DNA from: Lachnospiraceae bacterium UBA3772
GTDB taxonomy: Bacteria; Bacillota; Clostridia; Lachnospirales; Lachnospiraceae
Direction: 5' to 3'
Length of the DNA: 64,000 bases
Assembly (NCBI GenBank): GCA_002371025.1
Contig: DFFQ01000207.1
Span: forward strand, 1-64,000
The notes under the pieces were generated by a model, which saw only the letters and a program-made list of their open reading frames with translations, made no database searches and was not told the origin of the DNA. Both the position numbers and the translations under genes were made by a program. Every line of letters starts with the position of its first letter. Within the stretch, counting starts at the first letter, position 1. Below are positions 49,053 through 56,181 of this stretch, piece after piece.

Positions 49053-50270
49053 ATGTGGGTTCCAAAGATTAATATAAAAGACGATAAAAAAAGAAGCATA
49101 CTTTTTGTTCCGGCCATGCTGGACATGCATTTTCCGCTAATAAAGTATGCCTTCTATTCAAAAAACTATATCCCTGTGATAATGACAGAAGAAGATGGGA
49201 TTACAGATCTTGGTATCAGATATGTCAATAATGATATGTGTTATCCCATTATCCAGATCGTTGGACAGATGATAAAGACCTTACAAAGTGGAAAATATAA
49301 CGTAAACCGCGTGAAGCTTCTTATGCCAACAGCAGGCGACGCCTGTCGTGGAGCAAATTATATAGGAGCTTTAAGGAGAGCTGTGAAACTTGCTGGATAT
49401 TGCAATGTGCCTGTGCTTACTCTTAATGTAAGAGACTGCGAAAAAGATAGCATGATGAAATTTGATCTTCCTATGGTTTGGCACGCGCTTTTTGGCCTTT
49501 TCTATGGAGATATCCTTATGATGCTTCTTTATCAAACAAGACCTTATGAAAAGACAAAGGGCGCAGCTGACTCTTGCTGGGAAAAATGGATCAAACGGCT
49601 TTCTTATGACATGATAAGGGGCAGAAATCTATCACTAAGAGCGATGCGTAAGAATTTCAGACTCATTTCAAAGGATTTTGCCGCTATCAGGGAAAATGAC
49701 ACATGGCACAAAATAAAAAGAAAACCCGTTGTAGAAATAATAGGGGAACTTTACGTTAAATATTGCCATTTGGGAAACTGGGATCTGGTGGATTTTATTG
49801 AAAAAAATGGAGCCGAGGCTCATGTAAATGGCTTGTCATACTACGCGCTTTATTATATGGACACTCATATGGTAAGAAAGCATACTTTGGAAGCTAAGGG
49901 CGCAAAAGTGCTTATGAAGTTTCTGGAAATGATACAAAAAGACATGATAAAGGCCATGAAGGAATATGATTTTTTTACCATGCCTGCATATAGACAGTTT
50001 AAAAAAGATGCTCATGGAAAGGTTAATTATAACATGAGGACCGGCGACGGCTGGCTTATTGGAGCCGAGGCCGTTGGATATATGAAACATGGCGTAAATA
50101 AAGTATTTGCGGCTCAGCCATTTGGCTGCATGGTAAATCATTGCGCCGGAAGAGGGCTTTATCCTTCTTTAGCAAGAAAATATAAGTGTGCAAATATTGT
50201 CAGCGCTGACGTAGATTCTAGCGCGTCAAAATTAAACTATTACAATCGACTTTTAATGTTGCTTAACTAG
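49053..50270 (+). CDS. 2-hydroxyacyl-CoA dehydratase-related protein (COG3581-like)
   Basis: A 405-residue protein with YVNNDMCYPIIQIVGQMI, LMPTAGDACRGANYIGALRRA and AAQPFGCMVNHCAGRGLYPSLARKY. These Cys-containing segments match the HgdB-related proteins paired with BadF/HgdC-type activator ATPases, often read as acyl-CoA dehydratase-activase-related. Conserved cysteines could bind a 4Fe-4S cluster. No activase gene is adjacent. The start is 6 bases after the previous gene, so probably co-transcribed. Confidence 0.78.
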   Translation: MWVPKINIKDDKKRSILFVPAMLDMHFPLIKYAFYSKNYIPVIMTEEDGITDLGIRYVNNDMCYPIIQIVGQMIKTLQSGKYNVNRVKLLMPTAGDACRGANYIGALRRAVKLAGYCNVPVLTLNVRDCEKDSMMKFDLPMVWHALFGLFYGDILMMLLYQTRPYEKTKGAADSCWEKWIKRLSYDMIRGRNLSLRAMRKNFRLISKDFAAIRENDTWHKIKRKPVVEIIGELYVKYCHLGNWDLVDFIEKNGAEAHVNGLSYYALYYMDTHMVRKHTLEAKGAKVLMKFLEMIQKDMIKAMKEYDFFTMPAYRQFKKDAHGKVNYNMRTGDGWLIGAEAVGYMKHGVNKVFAAQPFGCMVNHCAGRGLYPSLARKYKCANIVSADVDSSASKLNYYNRLLMLLN

Positions 50271-50275
50271 TATAA

Positions 50276-50330
50276 GTTAACATAAAAATGGACCACTGCC
50301 CCCGGGACTGTGGCCCATTCTTATGTTAAC
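50276..50330 (-). repeat. palindromic repeat, reverse
   Basis: GTTAAC ends, core CCACTGCCCCCGGGACTGTGG, with one right-arm change (GCCCATTCTTATG). It lies between convergent genes. Confidence 0.95.
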
Positions 50331-50334
50331 CATT

Positions 50335-51729
50335 TTATTTCGATTGATTTTCGTATTGAGCTTCTTTTTCTTTATGTTTTCTTATTATCTCTTTCTTTTT
50401 CTCATCCCATTCTTTTCCGTCTAAAGGATAAAATAAAATTGAAATGCCACTGATGATAAGAGAGATGGCAGGAACTATCATCCAAGCGATGAGAAGTCCT
50501 TTCTTTGCCCTGTCAGACTGGAGGCCGGCGCCAAGACTCTGGTCATAGCCGTAGGCTTTCCATATAGTAAGGAAAAGGGCCTGAGCTATACTAAGAGCAG
50601 GCTTTGTGATAAAGCTGTTTATTCCGGCGTACATTCCCTCTCTTCTAAGTCCGGTTCTTGTTTCATCATAATCAATCACGTCGCCATTCATAAGTGGAAC
50701 GCTGAACATACATCCGGTGTAGCCGATACCAGCGCAGAGGAAACCAATGACTGCAACAAATGTAACATTTCCGAAAAATGCCATCATGAGGCACGCCAGA
50801 CCAAATTCAAAGCAAAGGAAGAGCAGCGATTTTTTTACTCCCAGCTTATTTGTCATGATCTTAAAAATAAACATTCCTGCTACAGCCCCGATAACCATTG
50901 GGATATAGCAAAGTTCCATTTTTATCTTGGTTTCTGCAAAATAATACAAAACTCCCTGCATGAAAGCGGTATTTATAAGCTGAGTCGTAAATGACAAGAC
51001 TTCGAAGATAAGAAATGGCTTGTTCTTAAAGCATTCTGCAAGGGCTTTAAAAAATCCAGGTTGTTCCTCGTCTTTTACATAATCAAGTTCTTTATAAAAA
51101 TAAGTTGAAATTAAGATGATCACTGCAGCGACAACGCCAATCCCAAGTAACACAAGCCTAAAGAAAGTTGGATCGTCATGTGGGTCCGGCTCAATAAGTG
51201 GTAGAAGAACCATAGGTCCCCCCAGGGAAATGACACCGAATATTATTTTAAAGATAAATATTGAGGCGCGGGTCTTGTTGTCTACAGTCATTTCATACGG
51301 CATAACATAAAGCGCCGTTGCGATTGCGGTATATAGGGTATCGAATAAGAAGAGCATTGAGAGCATCTGTATCGACATTGCCATCTGGCTTCTTCCGAAC
51401 AGATAAGGTACCCACATTAGAATAAAGATCAGGCCGTAAAATGGAGCTCCGTATCTTATGTACGGTATTCTTCGGCCTATTTTTGATTTTGTATGATCGG
51501 AAATGAAACCGAACAACGGATCATTTACGGCGTTCCAAATGGCAAAGAGCAGCCAGACGACTGATGCATATTCAGTACTTAGCCCCATCCATTTGGTGTA
51601 AAAATAAGTCATCCCACCGCCAGTAACAATGCCGCACAACACGCCGCACATGCTATCTGCTGCGGATAACCATAACTTTGAAGAAAGCTTTACTTCGCTT
51701 TCTGTACCATTTTTCATACCATCCTTCAT
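50335..51729 (-). CDS. MFS transporter of the GPH (glycoside-pentoside-hexuronide):cation symporter type
   Basis: A 464-residue membrane protein with twelve segments. The start at 51729 is chosen because AGGAGGG lies upstream on the minus strand. GPH features: YTKWMGLSTEYASVVWLLFAIWNAVNDPLFGFISDHTKSKIGRRIPYI in the first half (read in pieces), then GYTGCMFSVPLMNGDVIDYDETRTGLRREGMYAGINSF in the second. It imports a sugar or glycoside with a cation; substrate unknown. No glycosidase gene is adjacent. Confidence 0.88.
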   Translation of the reverse strand: MKDGMKNGTESEVKLSSKLWLSAADSMCGVLCGIVTGGGMTYFYTKWMGLSTEYASVVWLLFAIWNAVNDPLFGFISDHTKSKIGRRIPYIRYGAPFYGLIFILMWVPYLFGRSQMAMSIQMLSMLFLFDTLYTAIATALYVMPYEMTVDNKTRASIFIFKIIFGVISLGGPMVLLPLIEPDPHDDPTFFRLVLLGIGVVAAVIILISTYFYKELDYVKDEEQPGFFKALAECFKNKPFLIFEVLSFTTQLINTAFMQGVLYYFAETKIKMELCYIPMVIGAVAGMFIFKIMTNKLGVKKSLLFLCFEFGLACLMMAFFGNVTFVAVIGFLCAGIGYTGCMFSVPLMNGDVIDYDETRTGLRREGMYAGINSFITKPALSIAQALFLTIWKAYGYDQSLGAGLQSDRAKKGLLIAWMIVPAISLIISGISILFYPLDGKEWDEKKKEIIRKHKEKEAQYENQSK

Positions 51730-52028
51730 ACGTTTCCCTCCTGTCAAAACACTAACGGGCAAATGACTCGTTTTGTGTACTTTGATTTAGATACATGTGT
51801 TTTTCAATTTGTGTATCATACTTTAAATCACAAGCCACTGCATAATCATTTATTCGACATGTTAGATAATAAATGCGCTGATGACTTTATAAATTTGTTT
51901 AATATGCACAATTTAATGATACTATATTGCAGGAAATCAGTTTTCCATAATCAGCCATAAAAGATGCATTTTTAGTCAAAAATGAGCAATATTTCATGAA
52001 AGTGAATAGTGAAGAGGGTTATCTATGG

Positions 52029-52083
52029 GTTGACATAAAAATGGACCACTGCCCCCGGGACTATGGTCCATTTTTATGTTAAC
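52029..52083 (-). repeat. palindromic repeat, reverse
   Basis: GTTGAC and GTTAAC ends, core CCACTGCCCCCGGGACTATGG. It abuts the promoter of the attenuator-controlled methyltransferase. The 270 bases before it (51760-52028) show no supported gene. Confidence 0.96.
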
Positions 52084-52086
52084 TAG

Positions 52087-52116
52087 TTGACGGATAAGGC
52101 ATGTTTTGAATATAAT
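52087..52116 (+). promoter_or_regulatory. promoter of the leader-methyltransferase transcript
   Basis: TTGACG at 52087-52092, 18-base spacer, TATAAT at 52111-52116. It starts four bases after a palindromic repeat. Confidence 0.8.
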
Positions 52117-52172
52117 GAACCATGTATGGATGTTTCGTATCTATATAATAAAAGATTTTCGTGGAGGTAACC

Positions 52173-52208
52173 ATGAGAGAACGAGATAATTACTCGGTGC
52201 AGATTTAA
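52173..52208 (+). CDS. leader peptide (11 residues)
   Basis: GGAGGT at 52164-52169 precedes ATG 52173; the frame reads MRERDNYSVQI then TAA. Codons 8-10 form the 5' arms of two alternative downstream hairpins, so a ribosome translating or stalled here would change the folding of the leader. This matches the organisation of ribosome-mediated attenuators, such as those of antibiotic-inducible resistance genes. The peptide matches no leader I know. Confidence 0.6.
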   Translation: MRERDNYSVQI

Positions 52209-52265
52209 TGCTGACAGCAGCTTGTACCGAGGTTAATTTATAGAGTGCTGTCACATTCTGCACCG
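52193..52265 (+). ncRNA. attenuator-like leader RNA with mutually exclusive hairpins
   Basis: Fold A: CTCGGT (52193-52198) with ACCGAG (52225-52230). Fold B: CGGTGCAG (52195-52202) with CTGCACCG (52258-52265), enclosing TGACAGCA (52212-52219) with TGCTGTCA (52246-52253). The 5' arms overlap each other and the leader-peptide codons, so the folds exclude each other. No T-run follows, so control may be translational or depend on the downstream stems. Confidence 0.65.
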
Positions 52266-52440
52266 GAAGAATTGATTAAAAACCAGAATTAACACACCAG
52301 ATGACTCAATGTTAAGACGGGCATCCTCCAAATCATTATGAGAGCCAAAGAGTTGCCGGATACTGGATAGAATAACATCTCCCCACATTCATTATGGGAG
52401 CCGGACTCTATCAAGCCAACTGGTAAGAAGAACAATCAAA
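52266..52440 (+). promoter_or_regulatory. structured 5' leader with a duplicated motif before the methyltransferase gene
   Basis: Two related segments, CATCCTCCAAATCATTATGA with GAGCC, and CATCTCCCCACATTCATTAT with GGGAGCC, lie about 55 bases apart (near 52322 and 52377). The second can form CTCCC/GGGAG inside GATAGA/TCTATC. No coding sequence is seen in this stretch. Confidence 0.45.
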
Positions 52441-52459
52441 AATTCAAAAAGGAGCAGAT

Positions 52460-53248
52460 ATGAACACAAAAATAATGAATCGAGAAAGAATAAATAAATT
52501 AAGAAAAGAATGGGAAGCTGAGGAAACAATCGCTCACATTCATGGCTGGGATTTTTCTCATATTCATGACAGATATGAGGAAGAGGACGATCTTCCCTGG
52601 GATTACAAAGAGATAATCGACACCTACCTTACACCTGACAAAAAGATCATGGACTTTGACACAGGTGGCGGAGAGTTCTTATTATCCCTGGGTCATCCTT
52701 TCGAAAACACTGCAGCCACAGAAGGATTTCCACCAAATGTAGAACTTTGCCGTGAAATGCTTCTTCCACTGGGGATCGACTTTAAGCCTTGTGATGATGC
52801 TTCGAACATTCCATTCGGGGACGAGTCATTTGACATTATCCTAAACAGACACGGAAGCTTTGATGCAAAGGAGACATTTAGACTCCTTAAAAAGGGCGGT
52901 TACTTCATAACTCAGCAGGTTGGCGCAAGAAATGACAGGGACTTAGTTGAAATGGTCCTTCCCGATATTCCTAAGCCTTTCCCTGATCTTGAATTAAAAA
53001 TTCAAAGGAAGAAGTTTGAAGAAGCAGGCTTTGAAATAGTAAGTTCAGATGAAGCCTTAAGACCTATAAGATTTTATGACATTGGAGCATTTGTATGGTT
53101 CGCTCATATAATTGAGTGGGAATTTCCTGGTTTTTCAGTTGAAAAATGTTTCGACAAGCTTCTTAAAATGCAGGAGATAATAGATGAGAAAGGTTGCATA
53201 GAAGGTACCATTCATAGATATTATCTTGTGGCTAAAAAAGTAAGTTAA
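52460..53248 (+). CDS. class I SAM-dependent methyltransferase under a leader-peptide attenuator
   Basis: A 262-residue protein: AHIHGWDFSHIHDRYEEEDDLPWDY, motif I MDFDTGGGEFLLSLGHP, ATEGFPPNVELCREMLLPLGI, IPFGDESFDIILNRHGSF, and FITQQVGARND. This family is widespread in Firmicutes and loosely resembles RlmA-type rRNA methyltransferases; the substrate is unknown. AAAGGAG precedes ATG 52460. The TAA stop (53246-53248) lies inside the GTTAAC end of a palindromic repeat. The attenuator-like leader suggests induction by something that perturbs translation, perhaps a ribosome-targeting compound; that is inference. Confidence 0.85.
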   Translation: MNTKIMNRERINKLRKEWEAEETIAHIHGWDFSHIHDRYEEEDDLPWDYKEIIDTYLTPDKKIMDFDTGGGEFLLSLGHPFENTAATEGFPPNVELCREMLLPLGIDFKPCDDASNIPFGDESFDIILNRHGSFDAKETFRLLKKGGYFITQQVGARNDRDLVEMVLPDIPKPFPDLELKIQRKKFEEAGFEIVSSDEALRPIRFYDIGAFVWFAHIIEWEFPGFSVEKCFDKLLKMQEIIDEKGCIEGTIHRYYLVAKKVS

Positions 53249-53298
53249 CATAAAAATGGACCACAGCCCCCGGGACCTAGGTCCATTTTTATGTCAAC
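53244..53298 (-). repeat. palindromic repeat, reverse; supplies a stop codon; last copy in the window
   Basis: GTTAAC left end (containing the methyltransferase TAA), core CCACAGCCCCCGGGACCTAGG, GTCAAC right end. The next gene's AAGGAGG begins within five bases. No copy follows in the remaining 10.7 kb. Confidence 0.96.
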
Positions 53299-53317
53299 CA
53301 GGAAGGAGGAGCATCCC

Positions 53318-53989
53318 ATGACTTTATATGATAATCTTACAAAGGTAAAAGATGATAAATACCGTGAGTTCCAGATTAAACTGGTTCCAAATATTTCGCC
53401 TGAGACGATCATTGGAGTCAGGACCCCTGCGATGCGAAGCATTGCAAAGAAATTGTTTGAAAGTCCTGAAAAAGATGCGTTCCTCGGCAGCCTGCCTCAT
53501 AAATATTATGAGGAAAACCTGATCCATTTCTTTCTCATTTCGATGATAAAAGATTTTGATGAGGCCGTGAAAGCAGTAGAGGCATTTCTTCCTTACGTGG
53601 ACTGCTGGCCGGTTTCGGACCAGGCAAGCCCAAAGTCATTTAAAAAGAATCATGAAAAACTTCTTCCGTATATCAAAAAATGGATCGCCTCAGATCACGT
53701 ATATACTGCCAGATTTGGCATTCGCATGCTGATGAATGAATTCCTTGGGGATGATTTTAAGAAGGAATATTTAGAGCTTGTGGCTAAAAAACAAGGTGAG
53801 GATTACTATCTTAAAATGATGCAGGCCTGGTATTTCGCAACAGCTTTAGCAAAGCAATACGAAGAGACATTTCCATATTTTAAGGAACATAGATTAGAGG
53901 ACTGGGTTCATAAAAAAGCAATCCAGAAGGCCATAGAAAGCTACCGCGTTAGCGAGGAACATAAAGAGGAATTAAGGGCTGTAAAATAG
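53318..53989 (+). CDS. DNA alkylation repair protein (AlkD-like)
   Basis: A 223-residue all-helical HEAT-like protein. ATG 53318 follows AAGGAGGAG; an in-frame ATG at 53291 lies in the repeat. Family segments are IGVRTPAMRSIAKKL, YYEENLIHFFLISM, LPYVDCWPVSDQASPK (the conserved W-x-x-x-D region) and ARFGIRMLMNEFLGDDF. AlkD-type proteins excise N3- and N7-alkylpurines from DNA. Followed by a strong 13-bp palindrome. Confidence 0.88.
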   Translation: MTLYDNLTKVKDDKYREFQIKLVPNISPETIIGVRTPAMRSIAKKLFESPEKDAFLGSLPHKYYEENLIHFFLISMIKDFDEAVKAVEAFLPYVDCWPVSDQASPKSFKKNHEKLLPYIKKWIASDHVYTARFGIRMLMNEFLGDDFKKEYLELVAKKQGEDYYLKMMQAWYFATALAKQYEETFPYFKEHRLEDWVHKKAIQKAIESYRVSEEHKEELRAVK

Positions 53990-54008
53990 CTTCATGACAA
54001 TATTTGAT

Positions 54009-54037
54009 ACTTGTTTGTATAATCTATACAAACAAGT
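54009..54037. promoter_or_regulatory. perfect 13-bp inverted repeat between alkD-like and GNAT genes
   Basis: ACTTGTTTGTATA and TATACAAACAAGT flank ATC. It is followed by TTTTAT and then the GGGGGA ribosome site of the GNAT gene. It could be a TetR/GntR-type operator or an AT-rich terminator; the sequence does not decide. Confidence 0.6.
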
Positions 54038-54055
54038 TTTATGGGGGATAAAAGC

Positions 54056-54508
54056 ATGTTAAATTACAGACTTATGACAATTAATGATTATAAGCCAGCA
54101 TATGATCTGTGGATCAAATGTCAAAATGGATTAAACAATAAAGATGATTCCTATGAAGGAATAAAGAAGTACCTTGATCGAAATCCAAATACTTCTTTCG
54201 TTGCAGAACTTGATGGAAATGTAGTCGGTGTCATTTTATGTGGGCACGATGGAAGAAGAGGGATCATCCAGCACGCCTGCATATCACCGGATTGCAGGCG
54301 AATGGGGATAGGAAAGAAGCTGGTCAGTCTTTCACTTGAAGCACTAAAAGATGAAGGAATAAATAAGGTCCTTCTTGTTGCATTTAAAAAAAATGAGGCA
54401 GGCAACGCTTTCTGGGAAGCTGAGGGCTTTACTCTTCGTGATGATCTTAATTATAGAAACAAGGCTCTTACAGAAATGATACGTATCGACCCAGAGTATG
54501 TAAAATAA
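54056..54508 (+). CDS. GNAT-family N-acetyltransferase
   Basis: A 150-residue protein; ATG 54056 follows GGGGGAT, while in-frame ATG 54041 lacks a site. Acetyl-CoA motif A is IIQHACISPDCRRMGIGKKLVSLSLEAL and motif B is NEAGNAFWEAEGF. Substrate unknown. It is preceded by a perfect palindrome and followed by a strong hairpin at 54520. Confidence 0.88.
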   Translation: MLNYRLMTINDYKPAYDLWIKCQNGLNNKDDSYEGIKKYLDRNPNTSFVAELDGNVVGVILCGHDGRRGIIQHACISPDCRRMGIGKKLVSLSLEALKDEGINKVLLVAFKKNEAGNAFWEAEGFTLRDDLNYRNKALTEMIRIDPEYVK

Positions 54509-54519
54509 TAAGAAAATGA

Positions 54520-54566
54520 TTTTAGGGAACTTTTGCGTGATTTATTATGTGAAAAGTTCCCTAAAA
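54520..54566 (+). terminator. strong stem-loop after the GNAT gene
   Basis: TTTTAGGGAACTTTT (54520-54534) and AAAAGTTCCCTAAAA (54552-54566) form a perfect 15-bp stem with a 17-base loop. No long T-run follows on either strand beyond the stem, so function as a terminator is likely but not certain. Confidence 0.65.
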
Positions 54567-54639
54567 TACTTTATTATCGTCTTAGTAACATTTTCAAGTT
54601 AGTTAATTAGAGCTTTTTAGAGAGGATTTGATTTAAGAA

Positions 54640-55140
54640 ATGACAGAAATAATAAAAAGACTTGATAATACTTCGCATGACTTTGTACTTAAGCATAATG
54701 AAACACACATTGAATATCTCTTACCTATGGAAAAAGATAAACTCTTATTTTTAAATGAAAAGGCTGAGTTATTTGATGTGATATATGTAAATGATTGTCC
54801 GGCTGGTTCCTGCATAGCGCTTAGAGAGGGCGTAGAAGAATATGACATTAAAGGTTATAAGGAATTCTTAAAGTATTATTCAAAATATTTATATGTCGAC
54901 ACGATAGTTATAGATGAAATATTTCAAGGAATGGGCTTGGGAAGAAAGTTATATCAAAATGTATTTAACTTGGCTGAAAAATCAGGCGTAGAGGCAGTTA
55001 CAGCTGTAATAACAACTATGCCATGTAACAAGGCAAGCCTTAAATTCCATGAGAAAATGGGATTTCATGAAATTGGAGAGTTGTCGCTTAGAGGTGGCAG
55101 TGTAAAAGCTTCGCAGTGGGTGAAGGAGATTAAGAGTTAG
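54640..55140 (+). CDS. GNAT-family N-acetyltransferase
   Basis: A 166-residue protein with the motif VDTIVIDEIFQGMGLGRKLYQNVFNLAEK and a late NKASLKFHEKMGFHEIGE. AGAGGA lies about 15 bases before ATG 54640, a weak site. A paralogue-type neighbour of the GNAT just upstream, but sequence similarity is low. AT-richer than genes to its left. Confidence 0.85.
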   Translation: MTEIIKRLDNTSHDFVLKHNETHIEYLLPMEKDKLLFLNEKAELFDVIYVNDCPAGSCIALREGVEEYDIKGYKEFLKYYSKYLYVDTIVIDEIFQGMGLGRKLYQNVFNLAEKSGVEAVTAVITTMPCNKASLKFHEKMGFHEIGELSLRGGSVKASQWVKEIKS

Positions 55141-55417
55141 AAAATATTATATTAATAAAAAAGGTGAAAGCGAATAGTAAAATAAATTAAATCGAATGAT
55201 AATAATACATAACGATTATGCTGAATAATATTTGAATGTTGGTTTAATAATATTTACAGAAGGGTTAAAATAATATGATGATAATAGAAAAACAAAATTA
55301 CCATCAGACTCAAATAGTATTGTAATAGTGGTAAAAATAACTTACAAAGTTAAATCTAGATTGGGTATTGCTTAAATTTATTAAGAGTGGTAAAGTGATT
55401 GTAGAGGAGGGAAAATA

Positions 55418-56155
55418 ATGAATAAAAAGATTTCAAGTAATAAGTTTACAGTTGATTTGACAGATGAAAATAAAGCTATATTGGAAGATATCAATTTAAA
55501 TACAATGTTGCCATATGGACAAATAATTAACAGAATAATAAATGTTTTTTGTGGAACACCTAATTACATAAAAGAAGAATTAGTGTCTTTTGTGATGAAA
55601 AAAGTAGAGTTATTAGAAAAGCAAATGAAATTTGCAGGTCCATATGAATATGAAACTTTAATGGAAAAATATGATATATATAACGAGTTAGTTACTTTTA
55701 TAAATCGGGGAAAAAAAATAGAAAAAATTAATTCACAAGTTAAGATGACACAATATGAAATTAATGAGGGGGTTGTTATTTGTCCAAGTGATTGGATTGT
55801 CGTTAATCCAGAAAAACAACATAATAGCTGCTATGCTGGGGTAGTAGAATGTAGAAAGTCTTGTTTTGAAGTTCCACATTTTCTTTTCTTTACTAATAAA
55901 TTAGGTAATGAGTACGATGACGAATTATATGATGAAGTAAACAAAAAATGTTGTAAAAAATGGCCGCAATTTAATGATATTTTAAAAAAACAGGTTGAAA
56001 TAATGTATGATACAGAGGGAAATATTATTAATAATGACGAATGGCTTAAGGCTCCAATTCTTGGTTATTTTGCGCTTTTAGACAAGGACGATCCAACATT
56101 ATCTAAAGACCATATATTCCCAATGGGCGCTATGATAATACGTAAGAAACAATAA
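55418..56155 (+). CDS. hypothetical protein of the helicase cluster
   Basis: A 245-residue soluble protein, AT-rich coding. A good site AGGAGGG precedes ATG 55418. The N-terminal 30 residues (ISSNKFTVDLTDENKAILED) could form a ribbon or small DNA-binding start; scattered Cys occur in CRKSC and KCCKKW; the C-terminus ends HIFPMGAMIIRKKQ. No family was recognised. The gene begins an AT-rich cluster with the zinc-ribbon and UvrD genes, 26 bases before the next gene. The 277 bases upstream (55141-55417) are AT-rich and hold no clear feature. Confidence 0.7.
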   Translation: MNKKISSNKFTVDLTDENKAILEDINLNTMLPYGQIINRIINVFCGTPNYIKEELVSFVMKKVELLEKQMKFAGPYEYETLMEKYDIYNELVTFINRGKKIEKINSQVKMTQYEINEGVVICPSDWIVVNPEKQHNSCYAGVVECRKSCFEVPHFLFFTNKLGNEYDDELYDEVNKKCCKKWPQFNDILKKQVEIMYDTEGNIINNDEWLKAPILGYFALLDKDDPTLSKDHIFPMGAMIIRKKQ

Positions 56156-56181
56156 AAATACATAGATGAAGGGAGAAATAA

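Noticed and set aside
51763-51960. 65-codon plus-strand frame starting MTRFVYFDLD
   Set aside because: No ribosome site, AT-rich low-complexity composition, and it overlaps the likely promoter region of the minus-strand MFS gene.
52195-52265. Integron attC-like or tRNA-like element
   Set aside because: The folding resembles attC superficially, but there is no integrase, no core site GTTRRRY, and the overlapping leader peptide gives a better explanation; no tRNA cloverleaf could be drawn.
4351-53298. The repeats as a dispersed CRISPR array
   Set aside because: Copies are long palindromes separated by whole genes, not short spacers, occur in both orientations, and no cas gene is present.
4351-53298. 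The repeats as plain intrinsic terminators only
   Set aside because: They are one mobile-looking sequence family with conserved outer ends beyond the stem. Normal, unrelated terminators coexist (12306, 15517, 29003), and one copy lies inside the thi leader where full termination would silence the operon.
4351-53298. TTAA target-site duplication of a piggyBac-like or MITE insertion
   Set aside because: The GTTAAC ends vary as GTTTAC and GTTGAC in complementary pairs and are part of the stem, so TTAA is unlikely to be a host duplication.
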